In this document: in pieces, positions 22,969 through 36,060 of the stretch
How the letters are laid out: each line of letters opens with the position of its first letter
Numbering within the stretch: position 1 is the stretch's first letter
Source of the DNA: Adiantum capillus-veneris
Lineage: Eukaryota; Streptophyta; Polypodiopsida; Polypodiales; Pteridaceae
Direction: 5' to 3'
DNA: 64,000 nucleotides
Assembly (NCBI GenBank): GCA_014529385.2
Contig: CM043945.1
Span: forward strand, 155,080,241-155,144,240
Notes under the pieces: model-generated
Databases searched by the model: none
Seen by the model: only the letters and a program-made list of their open reading frames with translations
Told to the model about the DNA's origin: nothing
Program-made: the position numbers and the translations under genes

Positions 22969-22994
22969 TCCACTGGCCCAGAGAAAAATGCAAA

Positions 22995-22998
<4 letters not shown>

Positions 22999-23043
<45 letters not shown>

Positions 23044-25951
23044 CTTACTATAACAGGATTTGTTGTACCACATCCTACCTCTGGCTTGGACTAACACTAG
23101 CTCAACCCCTGAACTGATTCATTATGTGAGTGGATAGCCGTATCTCATCTTCTCTCTCTGTTTATCTTTCTTTACTTTCCTTTTCTTTGACTGTTATATA
23201 ACTCTGCTCTTAAAACTATCGGATAATGACCCCATGGCCCGACTGGGCTTCCCTCTCCCTCTTTCAAAGCTTGGGAATAATTACAGTATCCTCGTGGTGA
23301 TTTGGGTCATGTAGGTGATTGTTTATTATCATATGGTAACTTTTTACCGTGGGAACAGGGTTTGGCCACAAGGTGGTTGGAAAAATAATGTTTTTTTTTT
23401 TTTTTTGGGGCACCTGCTTTATCTAGGTCGTGTACTATTTGAGTGAAGGGTCATAAAGCCAACTTGATCGCACAGCGCAGCATGAAAGGGAATCGTGCCT
23501 CTCTGCAGATATTGCGAACGCCGCTAACTGATTTTGGGTGCATGTGACTAACATCGCCCCTACGCGGTGGGTGGGCATTCGAATGCACGTCCAGGCTCCA
23601 TGTGCTGATGAGGGGGCTCCACGGCCGAGAGCGAGAGTCTGCAAAGCCTGTCAATACCTTATAAAGGTGAGCATAATGCTCACTTAGCTTCCATTAAGCA
23701 TATGGTATTCTATCCTTTCATGTTTTTGCATACACTGAGTGGGTAAGGGTGTGAGAAATTTCACCTTGTCTTTTGCAATCCTGTTGCAGACACTATACTG
23801 TGGGTGAGAGGATTCATCCCTGCAAGTCTTTTGGTGATGGCTCCCAACAAAAAATCATTGGCCGAATCGACAGAGGTACTTGTGTGTTTTTCTACTAAAA
23901 GGCATTTTTGGGTATAGTTTTCTTTGACTTTATGGAATAGAATAAAAGTTGTTTTTGGTTTTTCACTGTCTGCTGTTGCTTACACCTGATTCAGTTTTGA
24001 ACTATGCGAATTAATCTATTTGCACTTGCTATTTCTAAATGGGGAACTTAGAAACTTTTGGCATTATCAGGTAAGGACTAGTCTAATCAGTAGTTTCGGA
24101 CCGATACACTGATCATTATATCCAATGTGTAGTATTATATGAGGCAAAGAGTGGTCACGGGCTGCTGGGCTGCTCTTATATCTGAGAAAAGGGAGTTGGG
24201 CTTAACTTACCTTGACTCTAGTTGATAGTGAGATGTCAAATCAATGGTTGGGCTAAGGTGGATTGTTCGACTATATGATAATCCTTGCCGATGGGCTGAT
24301 GTATGAGAGGAAGGGATATCCTATGCTGGACTAAACTGGGTACTTTTTGACCGACCGATTTGTTGTACATTCACTGCTGACAGACTATTTAGGAATGATA
24401 TACCTTGACTCTTGGCACTATATGGCAATCTCGGCTGCTAGACTGCTCTTCTCCCTCAATTTGAGGGGTTGGGCTTGATATACCTTAACTCTTAGCAGTA
24501 TATGGTAAAGGTGTGTGTAATCGGGGGTTGGACTGAGATTATATGTTTGACTGGGTGAGGATCCTTGCCGATGAGTAAGCTATCCGTTGTTAGGCTTGAC
24601 TGGTTTTTTTCTGCCGATGGGTTTTTCTTGCCGACTGGTTTTACCCGACTTTTTGGATTTGATATACATTGACTCTTAGCAGTATCTGGTTATGTTGTAT
24701 ATAATCAGGGGTTGAACTAAGATAAACTATTTGATTTTGTAAGGATCCTTGCAGTTGAGTGATACATGTATGGGTAAGCTATCTTATGCTGGGCCTAACG
24801 GGTTTTCTTTGCCAACTGGTAGTGGTATAGTGATAGGATGACCGGCTTTTTCCGACTGGATCTTGTTCCATTATGGTCTCGGATTATGTTCTTCTCTCTG
24901 CTGATCATGATCTCGGATTATGGTCTCAGATCATTTTCTTCTTTCTGCTGATTATGGTCTCGGATCATGTTAGATTCCATGAGGACCCTTGCCGATGACT
25001 GATATATGCAAGGGTTAGCTAGCCTTGCTGATCTAGGTTATCATATTATGTTTGAATTTATGAAGATCCATGCCAATGATGGATACATGTAAAGGTAAGT
25101 TATCCCTTGCTGGTCTTGACTGGTTTTTGTGCCGACGGGTTTTTTTTCCGACTCTTATCACTATCTAGTAGTGGTATATTGGATAAAGTTGACTGGCTTT
25201 TTCGAGTGGAAATGCTGGCAGATTAAACGAATGCCTAGACTGAATGGCTGATGGTAAAAGGTGCTTCTTTCTGTTGATTATGGTCTCGAATCATTACTGT
25301 GGGTGCTTTTGAAGAGAAGATGTGACTGAAAGATTGCTATAACTCACTAAACTAGGTTTTTTGGAACTTTTTTGATGATGGAAATACTGGTAGAAGAGAC
25401 ATCCATGCCAATGATTGTTGGTATCTGATTAAAAAATACTAAAACCTGACTTCACAGTAACATAAGAAACAATTGGTATAGCGTGAACAATATTCTGGGC
25501 TATAAAAACTTCATTTAAAACTTCGGAAGAAAAGAAATGAACTTGAACTAAAACTGGAAAGTTTTTCTGGAAATAAATATTACTAATCGCTTTGAACTCT
25601 AGCAGCATGATTTTTCTTTTTCTGATACCTTGGTGACATGGATGACAACTAGGTCACCCCAGTTACCCTGCAATGTTGTTTGGAAGCTAACAAATGGTTT
25701 GTTTTCTTACTGTGGATGCAGGTAAGGGTGTCCTTTCCTTGGCTATTGATTTAGAAGAAGAAGTGATGTACATGTAACTATTGGACTATAACAGGACCTT
25801 CCTACCCTTTAAACGGCCTGTTACTATGATGTATTTGCTTTGGATAAACTGTCGAAAGTAATACATGACTTTGTACTGTATTTGTAGGCCATGGTCTTTG
25901 TAGAATATCTCATGTGTTATGTATACTGTTAATAGTTAAAACTCTCTCTCC
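22999..25951 (+). repeat. Penelope-like element, left long repeat (pseudo-LTR)
   Basis: 2.95 kb that recurs almost unchanged at 29,612-31,714 plus 42,053-42,984 (and again at 33,271-34,147). It begins with a CT run followed by ATACTTACTATAACAGG and ends at GTTAAAACTCTCTCTC. Within it, 23,790-23,875 looks like an exon: an acceptor (CCTGTTGCAG) precedes it, an ATG at 23,837 encodes MAPNKKSLAESTE, and the exon ends GAG before GTAC. An intron in the repeat and repeats in tandem with the coding unit are known traits of Penelope-like elements. Confidence 0.7.
24283..25130 (+). repeat. Degenerate internal repeats within the pseudo-LTR
   Basis: Blocks reading GATCCTTGCCGATGAnTGATACATG, then AAGGGTAAGCTATCC and a TTGACTGGTTTTTTGCCGA segment, recur at about 24,283, 24,563, 24,747, 24,987 and 25,068. 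The AAGGGTA-AGC-TATCCTT part is itself a small inverted repeat. The same array occurs in the right repeat (about 30,880-31,690). Confidence 0.6.
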
Positions 25952-26100
25952 TTAAGCACATGGGTGCTTTTTGGCTCTAGGGCTGCGCTAGAGCACCAGG
26001 ACCTAGTCTACAAGATTTTTATCCTTAGAAGATTTGGCTTGCAACCATATTTTATGGGATAGGGAGTATCCCACACAACCGTTATGACCCTCTGTCTTGG

Positions 26101-27825
26101 TTGTTGTTAAGATGGAATACTTACCAACTCCTCTTATGGATCTTACTAATATTTTCCTATTTCTGGCTTCAGATTATCCCTATCTCTGCTACCCTTGACC
26201 TTTCTACCTTGCCCTTTTCTCCGGCTTCCCTGCTCGTGATTAAACTGATCCGAGATGCTTTAGCCATTTCCCTCCTGAACCAACACTCTAAAGTAACAGA
26301 GGCCCATGACTCGATCATGAATCTGTTGACTTTCAACGACTGGATTTTGATCCTCGCCAACCTGGTTGTTGATTCAAAAGAAGGGTTACTTCATCTATAG
26401 AGATTGGCTTCCAATCTATCTGCTATTGAAATTAGTCATAAAACTGATCTGCTACAATTCTTAGCTAAGGGAGCTGACCTATCTAACTTTATCAGAAAAC
26501 TATGTGGCCTTACTTCTTGTTTTGCTTCCACTAAATTTTTCGATCCTGCTAAGGCTCCTAAAGGCTTTTTTTGTAGGGATGACGCGGCTCTGGAAGCGGT
26601 AAAAAGCTTTCAACAGGGACTTAGCTCGTCAAGTGAAACTTCTTTACTTGATATGGTTCCAAAAGTCTCTAAATGTTTTCCTTTCCTCCCTCCTAGGCAG
26701 ATTGTAATTGAAGGAATTGAGCTTGACCATCAGTTTTGGGAGCTTCAGAACAAGGCTTTTGTTGCACCCATCTCTATAGAGACTTGGGTCTTCTTAGCAG
26801 CGCTATCGGCCTCTACTAGTGAAGACTGTCGACTGGAAACCCTCAAAGGTGTTCAGTTTTTGGACAAAGGTGATGTAATAAAAGCACCTTTCAGTATGCA
26901 CTTCTTGGATTCAAGGAAATTCCCGGTCATATCTGGCATCTATGTCAGAACCAAAGGGATGATGACCTTTTCTAAACAAAGCAATGAATTCTACTCTGAG
27001 TCTATTTGGAACATCTACCGTCCCTACATCAAGTGTGCTTGTAAAGCTTTGGATGCAAAAGAAGACTGTGAAAGCAACATCCTCTGGTTTGACCATGCCA
27101 TCTGGTTTCTTCTCAACCATCTGGAGGACCTCTTCCCATCACACACGGAGGAGCATTTTTTACCTATGATCTGTTCATGGCTTGGAGACCAAGCTAAGGA
27201 AGCTGTGCGAGCCCAAATTGCATATCTACACTTCAGGAATTTCATGTATGAGGCTCTGAAGGAGCTAAAGTTAGATGCACCTAGTCATTTACTGTCAAAT
27301 CTTAGTGCTTCTAAAGGGATCAAACATATTCTATCCCTTCTCAAACCATCACTAGATGCAGATGAGTCCCCCACTCTTAAAAGGCCTCTGTTGACTAGTT
27401 ATGCTTCTCACTCCATCACCTCATTTTTATCCCCCTCCTCTACACCTGGGTCTTCTGAAGGATGTAATAAAGCTAGAAGCTATGTCAAAGGAAGAGGGAA
27501 CAATCTCCCTATCAAGAAAATGTTTAACTCTTGATTGCATTGCTTTTTTCAGATCAAGCGGACTACTTCTGGGAAGCTGGTTCTATACAAAAAAGAGTAT
27601 CTGAAGAAGCGTTTAATTCACTGCCATTTTTCGAATCAATTTTTTGATCTTTTTACACCAAAGTCTTTGATGCAAAATGCCTTTCAACAATTGTTTGGCA
27701 ATACTAACATGTTGGATGATTTTACTTTTTGTTGGACCTTTGACCCACCATTGAAGAACTTTGTATACTCTACAGAATTTTTGACTTTTAACAAACAACC
27801 ATCCGTGTATATGCTCTCTTTTTAA
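26101..27825 (+). pseudogene. Penelope-like element, upstream coding region
   Basis: One frame runs across 1.7 kb with a TAG at 26,398-26,400 and a TGA at 27,532-27,534. It starts hydrophobic (LLLWILLIFSYFWL), then becomes a mixed helical region (IEISHKTDLLQFLAKGADL, HFLDSRKFPVISGIYVRTKG, LEDLFPSHTEEHFLPMICSW) and ends with a Ser/Thr-rich stretch. TTGATTGCATTGCTTTTTTCAG before 27,557 looks like an intron end, so the TGA may lie in an intron. No domain recognised. It sits directly upstream of the reverse transcriptase and between the two long repeats, so it belongs to the same element. Confidence 0.55.
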
Positions 27826-29527
27826 AGACTACTGTTCGGATTTTGGTGAGTTTGGACAACACGTTTGTACTACAGATCTATCTTTAATTGATTCAAAGGA
27901 AATCAAAGACCTATTAAATAAAGGTCTAAATCATATCCCCTTACAACCTTTAAACCCACACTTGGCCTTTGCCGCCCTACTTACCTGCTTGGCTAACATA
28001 GCCGAGTTATTGAAATTAGAAAGTCTACAACATGCTAGACTTTCTGATTATATTTTCTAATATTTTCAAACATGTATTGGAGCAATCCCACCTACATGGT
28101 TAAGCCGGGAGACAACCTAGCTATCTCCGTCACTGCTTTATACGATAAATAAACTAAAACAGGATTGGTTTGTGGTAGGACTTGACAAAGCCCCTCATAT
28201 ACCTACTCTTATCTGCAAACACCTAGCCAAAATAGCAGCTGAGGCTAGACTTAAGGGACCAGAGTTCCTGCTATCTGAAATGGGTCCAGAAGAAACCATA
28301 CGGTACCTAGGTTTTTCACTAAGTAACTTAAAACTAGACACTCATAGTGCTAAACTACCTTTACTATTTCCCACATATAAGAGCCACAAACACAAGTTTA
28401 GGTGGATTTCAGATGCCTCGAATTGCATTATGTTACACGCCACAAACATAATTACTGCTTGTCTCAATCTCATTCTCACGGACTTTACCAATATCTGCGA
28501 AGAAAAGTTTATAGCAGCTAAAACCTTCACGGGGCTTCAAGTAAATAACATTTGGCTAGTAAAAAACGAGATTGAGGTGTTCATTAATCTACCACAGGGC
28601 ATCTTTTTCATGTTTTCAGCAGATATCACGCAATGCTATGAAAACATACAACTATTTGGACCTTTGGGGCTATTTTCTGTACTACAACAGATTATTAAAT
28701 GGGTTTATGAAAGAAGAAGTTTGATGGGATATCACGCAATTTCACTTACCCGGAGTCCTAGATGGGTAAAAAATGCACATAAGGGAACACCAAATCACTA
28801 TAATCAGTGTGGTCTGATTATGATTATTGAATGGTTATTTCAGAATTGCTTTGTTGTATTAGGGAATCAATGCTTTCGACAGATCCATGGCATCCCTATG
28901 GGATTCTCGTGTTCACCTGTTATGTGCAATCTCTACCTTGCTTTTTTTGAGTACAAATGGATTCTGAAACAGCTGGAGACAACAGACACTACCATTGACC
29001 TAACACTCTTTCGGCATACCTATAGGTATATGGATGATTTATTGAGTTTAAAAAATCCCAATTTTGCAAAATACTTACCACTAATTTATCCTGACGCACT
29101 TCAAATTGAACCTACCTTGTTGGAGTGCTTGAACGATACCGAGTTGAATATCATTACTAAAACAGTATTTCTGAATATAGAGATATCACTTCTTTCTCCA
29201 TTAACTGGAGGGTTTGTCACAAAATTCTCCTGGAAAACGGACAAACTGCACCTGAGTCTGATCGAATACGTCAAAAGGAAGAGTAATCGTCCACATAAGA
29301 TAGTTATAAAAACTTGTCTCGGCATGGTATATTTGATTATGTACTCATCCTCGGACTCATGCTTAGCCTTTCAAGCAATCTGTCACCTTATGAGAAAATA
29401 TAGGGCGAATGGTTTTACCATGAAAGAACTACAAAGCACGGTTAGGAATTTTCTCGCTAAAAACTCTTGGCCCTTATGCTTGGCTGACAAGGAGACTATT
29501 ATGGAACTTCTCACACTCATACACTGA
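27826..29527 (+). pseudogene. Penelope-like reverse transcriptase
   Basis: The N-terminal part DSKEIKDLLNKGLNHIPL (27,900-27,960) matches the segment that precedes the polymerase in Penelope-like elements. After a stop and frameshift near 28,060 a frame stays open from about 28,145 to 29,527. Motifs: WFVVGLDKAPHIP, FMFSADITQCYENI (first catalytic Asp), IHGIPMGFSCSPVMCNLYLA and YRYMDDLLSL (the two active-site Asp), then TVFLNIEISL. It ends with a thumb-like region including TDKLHLSLIEYVKRKSNRPH. No GIY-YIG endonuclease was seen downstream, so it may be an endonuclease-lacking type or a relative of algal reverse transcriptases. The polymerase core itself is intact. Confidence 0.72.
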
Positions 29528-29552
29528 TACATTGGGTGTAGCGGAGGTCTCA

Positions 29553-29583
29553 CCACTTGGTGATGACCCCCCTCACCAAGTGG
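29553..29583 (+). promoter_or_regulatory. Hairpin after the reverse transcriptase stop
   Basis: CCACTTGGTGA at 29,553-29,563 and TCACCAAGTGG at 29,573-29,583 form a perfect 11-bp stem with a 9-base loop. It lies 25 bases past the stop codon and 30 bases before the right long repeat, a possible RNA recognition or 3'-end signal. Confidence 0.55.
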
Positions 29584-29611
29584 AAGATCTTCCCCTGGGT
29601 AAGGGTGGGTC

Positions 29612-31714
29612 TCTCTCTCTCTCTCTCTCTCTCTATACTTACTATAACAGGATTTGGTGTAGCCTGTACCACATCCTACCTCTGGCTTGGACTAACACTA
29701 GCTCAACCCTTGAACTGATTCATTATGTGAGTGGATAGCCGTATCTCATCTTCTCTCTCTGTTTATCTTTCTTTACTTTCCTTTTCTTTGACTGTTATAT
29801 AACTGTGCTCTTAAAACTATCGGATAATGACCCCATGGCCCGACTGGGCTTCCCTCTCCCTCTTTCAAAGCTTGGGAATAATTACAGTATCCTCGTGGTG
29901 ATTTGGGTCGTGTAGGTGATTGTTTATTATCATATGGTAACTTTTTACTGTGGGAACAGGGTTTGGCCACAAGGTGGTTGGAAAAATAATATTTTTTTTT
30001 TGGGCACCTTCTTTATCTGGGTCGTGTACTATTTGAGTGAAGGGTCATAAAGCTCACTTGATGGCACAGCGCGGCGTGACAGGGAATCGTGCATCTCTGC
30101 AGATATTGTGAACGCCGCTTGCTGATTTTGGGTGCATGTGACTAACATTGCCCCTGCGCGGTGGGTGGGCATTCGAATGCACGGCCAGGCTCCATGTGCT
30201 CATGAGGGGGCTCCACGGCCGAGAGCGGGAGTCTGCAAAGCCTGTCAATACCTTATAAAGGTGAGCATAATGCTCACTTAGCTTCCATTAAGCATATGGT
30301 ATTCTATCCTTTCATGTTTTTGCATACACTGAGTGGGTAAGGGTGTGAGAAATTTCACCTTGTCTTTTGCAATCCTGTTGCAGACACTATACTGTGGGTG
30401 AGAGGATTCATCCCTGCAAGTCTTTTGGTGATGGCTCCCAACAAAAAATCATTGGCCGAATCGACAGAGGTACATGTGTGTTTTTCTACTAAAAGGCATT
30501 TTTGGGTGTGGTTTGCTTTGACATTATGGAATAGAATAAAAGTTGTTTTTGGTTTTTCACTGTCTGCTGTTGGTTACACCTGATTCAGTTTTGAACTATG
30601 CAAATTAATCTATATGCACTTGCTATTTCTAAATGGGGAACTTAGAAAATTTTGGCATTATCAGGTAAGGACTAGTCTAATCAGTAGTTTCGGATTGATA
30701 CACTGATCATTATATCCAATGTGTAGTATTATATGAGGCAAAGAGTGGTCACGGGCTGCTGGACTGCTCTTATATCTGAGAAAAGGGAGTTGGGCTTAAC
30801 TTACCTTGACTCTAGTTGATAGTGAGATGTCAAATCAATGGTTGGGCTAAGGTGGATTGTTCGACTATATGATAATCCTTGCCGATGGGCTGATGTATGA
30901 GAGGAAGGGATATCCTATGCTGGACTAAACTGGGTACTTTTTGACCGACCGATTTGTTGTACATTCACTGCTGACAGACTATTTAGGAATGATATACCTT
31001 GACTCTTGGCACTATATGGCAATCTCGGCTGCTAGACTGCTCTTCTCCCTCAATTTGAGGGGTTGGGCTTGATATACCTTAACTCTTAGCAGTATATGGT
31101 AAAGGTGTGTGTAATCGGGGGTTGGACTGAGATTATATGTTTGACTGGGTGAGGATCCTTGCCGATGAGTAAACTATCGGATCTTAGGCTTGACTGGTTT
31201 TTTTCTGCCGATGGGTTTTTTTTGCTGACGATTGGTTTTACCCGACTTTTTGGATTTGATATACATTGAATCTTAGCAGTATCTGGTTATGTTGTGTATA
31301 ATCAGGGGTTGAAGTAAGATAAACTGTTTGATTTTGTAAGGATCCTTGCAGTTGAGTGATACATGTATGGGTAAGCTATCTTATGCTGGGCCTAACGGGT
31401 TTTTTTTGCCAACTGCTTTTTTTTCGAATCTTGTCAATATCTGGTAGTGGTATAGTGATAGGATGACCGGATTTTTCCGACTGGATCTTGTTCGATTATG
31501 GTCTCGGATTATGTTCTTCTCTCTGCTGATCATGATCTCGGATTATGGTCTCAGATCATTTTCTTCTTTCTGCTGATTATGGTCTCGGATCATGTTAGAT
31601 TCCATGAGGACCCTTTGCCGATGACTGATATATGCAAGGGTTAGCTAGCCTTGCTGATCTAGGTTATCATATTATGTTTGAATTTATGAAGATCCATGCC
31701 AATGATGGATACAT
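29612..31714 (+). repeat. Penelope-like element, right long repeat, left part
   Basis: Near-identical to 22,999-25,089. The match stops at GATACAT (31,714), where the gypsy LTR is inserted; the rest resumes at 42,053 (ACATGTAAAGG). Small differences, such as an extra TAGCC near 29,660, show that the copies are independent. Confidence 0.85.
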
Positions 31715-33014
31715 TGATGGGGGCTTTTCACAAGCCAAGCTCCCATACCCCTCTTCTCTCGTCCCCACCCCATGAAAACCCCCTCTTAGGGAGGGAGTGA
31801 TAAAAGGCATTGGAAAAAGTTAAAAAAAAAAAAGTATGATTATGTAAATATATAAGAAAGGTAAAATAGGTCACCTCATGCCTGCGGGGTAGCCCATCCC
31901 CACCTTGCCTCTTTTTTTCTTCACTGTTGCCCCGCCGTGTGTCCCTTTTCCTCTCCTCCACTCAAAAGGTCAACCCCCTCTCTCTTCCCCTTGTCCTTTC
32001 TCCTTTCTCTCTCCCCTCAAGCTACCCCACCTCTCACCAATAATGCATTATAACTCACCAATAATGCACCCTAACTCACATGCAACTTACCCTATCTTCC
32101 AAAATAGTATACCCCACCCCCTCTTTCTCTCTTCTATCATATCCCATGACCCAAATACCCCCCTCTCTCTCTAAAGGGAGCCATGTCTCTTGTCTTGTAG
32201 CTAAATAACCTCCCCCACACTCACACACACTCAGTTTCACTGAAAAAGGTGCCCATAGACCCATCCCCACCCGGTGCTTACCTGATTTTTCTTGTGTTCA
32301 CACACATCTACACACAGATTCACCTCTGAACACACTCCCCTCTCTCCCCTCTTGTAATTAATTTATTCTCCATGTCACCTCTCACTTTTTTTCATCAACC
32401 CATCTCTCTCTCATGAGACTGCTTTTCTGGCACATATACACACAGCCAGACAACTGGGGCCCACTGTCACATGGCCTATGTAGATAATGATTTCTTCATT
32501 TCTAAATTCTAGAATTTCTCCCCCCTCCTCCCCTATATAAAGAGGGGTCACCATCACACTAAGGACACACACAACATCACCAAAGAACACACTATGCACT
32601 GTGTGTGCCTAGTGCACACACACACACACACACACCATCACCATCACCGCAATCACCATGCTTGTCTTGAGCATGACCTCTACACCCTTGGCTATGGAAG
32701 ATGAAGGGCAACTAAATGAAGGATGATGGCCATAACCCTCGTGCGAGTCTTCGCCATCAACTCCCACCTATCCGCCATGTGCTCTACCACTCTCTCCCTT
32801 CTCATTCCCCTACCCTATGCTCCCCATTTCATCGCCTTATTCTCTAAATAAAGCTTGAGGTTTTGTGAGTATGTTTTCTTGCAATGTTTTGCCCATGTGA
32901 GGTGTGCGGAATCGCCACCTAGTATTGTGTTTGGAGTGAACTTGTGTATGTGTGAAGGGTGTGCAGATTCGCCATCCTTTTGTGGTGCCTAAGTACTAAG
33001 CCGCCATACCCCCT

Positions 33015-33060
<46 letters not shown>

Positions 33061-33270
33061 TGATCTCATTCCCTTTCCTCTTCATCATTACTCCCAAGCA
33101 TCCATCTCTCTTGGATGAAAACTTTGTTATGGTGGTGTGTTGTTTGCGTCCTAGCCGCTGAAGCTAGGTGGTGCCCCCTGTTTGCTTTACCATGACAGGC
33201 TCGAGGCGCGCCATTCGGTCCCCGGTGTTTTAGAGGCCGTCGGGGTTCGGGGTTCGCTTTGCTCCTGTCA
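31715..33270 (+). mobile_element. Ty3/gypsy LTR, left copy
   Basis: 1,556 bp, starting TGATGGGGGC and ending CTCCTGTCA. It is flanked by ACAT on both sides (31,711-31,714 and 33,271-33,274), a 4-bp target-site duplication confirmed by the uninterrupted homologue at 25,080-25,090. Promoter TATA (CTATATAAAG) at about 32,533; AATAAA poly-A signal at 32,847. A CT run lies at 33,019-33,057. What follows is flank sequence rather than a primer-binding site, so this copy behaves like a solo LTR. Confidence 0.88.
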
Positions 33271-34158
33271 ACATGTAAAGGTAAGTTATCCCTTGCTGGT
33301 CTTGACTGGTTTTTGTGCCGACGGGTTTTTTTTCCGACTCTTATCACTATCTAGTAGTGGTATATTGGATAAAGTTGACTGGCTTTTTCGAGTGGAAATG
33401 CTGGCAGATTAAACGAATGCCTAGACTGAATGGATGATGGTAAAAGGTGCTCCTTTCTGTTGATTATGGTCTCGAATCATTACTGTGGGTGCTTTTGAAG
33501 AGAAGATGTGACTGAAAGATTGCTATAACTCACTAAACTAGGTTTATTGGAACTTTTTTGATGATGGAAATACTGGTAGAAGAGACAGCCATGCCAATGA
33601 TTGTTGAATCTGATTAAAAAATACTAAAACCTGACTTCACATTAACATAAGAAACAATTGGTATAGCGTGAACAATATTCTGGGCTATAAAAACTTCATT
33701 TAAAACTTCGGAAGAAAAGAAATGAAGTTGAACTAAAACTGGAAAGTTTTTCTGGAAATAAATATTACTAATCACTTTGAACTCTAGCAGCATGATTTTT
33801 CTTTTTCTGATACCTTGGTGACATGGATTTCAACTAGGTCACCCCAATTACCTACAATGTTGTTTGGAAGCTAACGAATGGTTTGTTTTCTTACTGTGGA
33901 TGTAGGTAAGGGTGTCCTTTCCTTGGGTATTGATTTAGAAGAAGAAGTGATGTACCTGTAACTATTGGACTATAACAGGACCTTCCTACCCTTTAAATGG
34001 CTTGTTACTATGATGTATTTGCTTTGGATAAACTGTCGAAAGTAATACATGACTTTGTACTGTATCTGTAGGCCAGGTCTTTGTAGAATATCTCATGTGT
34101 TATGTATACTATTAATAGTTAAAACTCTCTCTCTCTCTCTCTCTCTCCCTTTTTTCAG

Positions 34159-34218
34159 GGATCACAGCGCGTGGCTCAGGTTTGACATGGGATAATAGCC
34201 TATTGTGCGTCGTGATCC
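34159..34218. repeat. 60-bp hairpin repeat H1
   Basis: Left arm GGATCACAGCGCG, right arm GCGTCGTGATCC, variable loop between. Member of a seven-copy family of constant length. Confidence 0.8.
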
Positions 34219-34325
34219 ACAAGTGGAAGGAGGAAAATTAGAAATTTACTTCAAGCCTTTTAGGCAACAAGCCCCAATTTTATTGATTATTAAATTGAGT
34301 ATAAAGTAGTAATCTTGAGATGTAG

Positions 34326-34558
<233 letters not shown>

Positions 34559-34587
34559 ATTTTGTGGCATCCCTCTCTTTGTCTCTC

Positions 34588-34620
<33 letters not shown>

Positions 34621-34724
34621 CTTCCTCTTTCAAACCAAGCAAGGCTTCAAAAATACTATCTCTCACACTCTCTCTCTCTCTATCTCTCTCTGTCTTTCTC
34701 TTCCAAACCTAACAGACAATCACC

Positions 34725-34773
<49 letters not shown>

Positions 34774-34938
34774 TTTTTCTCTCTTCATCCTTAAAAATAC
34801 TATGGAAATACCTGTCTTGGTGGATTTCAAATGGAAGAAAACGCGTGTAGGAGCCTTGCGCCTTGGTTGCAGAGGATGTCTTGGTTGTAGGTGTCTCTCT
34901 GTAAGCTTGGATAGTGACTAAGCACCTCTAAGCTTCAC

Positions 34939-35157
34939 ATGAATCAGTACAACCTACCTCAAGACAGATCACACATACCAACACGTGTACGCTCAATCAA
35001 GATATTACTGGATTTGAAGGCTCACTACCAGCACGTCATTGACACCATGCTGGGTGGGGAGCGATTTTTTGAGGTTCTGGCATCAGATCAACCATTTGTC
35101 CTACCTTTGGTACAAGGCAATGTACCGTTTGAAGTTTTAATCTATGTCCTAGTATAA
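34939..35157 (+). CDS. Small unrecognised ORF in the gypsy leader
   Basis: ATG frame of 72 codons with IKILLDLKAHYQHVIDTML and FFEVLASDQPFVLPLVQGN, ending 82 bases before the gag ATG. It may be a captured fragment or a leader ORF. Function unknown; it could also be chance. Confidence 0.25.
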   Translation: MNQYNLPQDRSHIPTRVRSIKILLDLKAHYQHVIDTMLGGERFFEVLASDQPFVLPLVQGNVPFEVLIYVLV

Positions 35158-35239
35158 GAGGGTATACACGCCTCCTTGTAAAGAAGAAAAAAACTTTTGC
35201 AAGTTAAGCAGTGCGTCTTTCTAGCTCTCTCTCATAATC

Positions 35240-36060
35240 ATGGCAAGTGTAGCATTTCCAACATTTAAAGGAAAGAAGGGGGAGGATTTGGTAACAGACT
35301 TCCTAGATGACTTTGAAGTAGCATGTGTAGTGACCAACAAAGATACGGATGAATCCCGGGTTAGAATCTTTAAGCATCTCATGAAGCTAGAAGCTAGATC
35401 ATGGTACAATGCACTTCCACAAGCAACCAAGGATGACTGGGAACCCTTAAAAACCGCTTTTAAGAGGCGCTTTGGGGGAGGTACCACTTCAGAAAAGTTG
35501 TGGGACAAGTTGAGAGACTTGAAGCAGGAGGGTCTTGTAGAATATGCCACCTATGAGTCCAAATTTGTGAGGGGGAAGGGGGGAAGCTGCACCCGATTTC
35601 CTAAAAAAAGATCGGTTCACGCATGGCTTATGGCCGCTTCTCAAGGAGAAGGTGAAAGGTAGATTCCCGGCTACATACGAGTTAGCCGTTGAGATTGCTC
35701 GCCTTAAGGACAAGAAGCTGCGAATGAAAGACAAAGAAACCGAGTCAACAGAAGCAGGAACATCACGTCGACCAGCAACTACGACAACCACCATTCCACC
35801 ACCACCACCGGCTCTTGGGGTAAGAGATGACCAACAAGATATGTTGGCCCATATTACTGACCAACTGCAGAATTTGTCTATCCACTTAATACAACAAGGG
35901 AGGAGTCAAGAAAGAGATCAAGACCCTGGAAGAGCACGATGACAAAACAGGGAGTATCATTGCTACAACTGCCGAGAAGACCGTCACGGTATGTACTACT
36001 GTCCCAAACCACGACAAAACTATAATAGAGGAGGAAGGAGGAACCAATTGTCACCCCCTA
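35240..36060 (+). pseudogene. Gypsy gag with zinc knuckle
   Basis: ATG at 35,240 begins MASVAFPTFKGKKGEDLV, then a capsid-type region with LEARSWYNALPQATKDDWEP and WDKLRDLKQEGLVEYATYES. A frameshift near 35,640 moves it to another frame (FPATYELAVEIARLKDKKLR). A TGA at about 35,940 precedes HCYNCREDRHGMYYC, an intact CX2CX4HX4C knuckle. Gag assembles the virus-like particle and binds the genomic RNA. Confidence 0.8.

Noticed and set aside
23600-23645. CTGATGAG near a possible hammerhead ribozyme core in the Penelope-like repeat
   Set aside because: The second copy has CTCATGAG, no GAAA partner sits at the right place, and stem II does not form. No hammerhead is supported.
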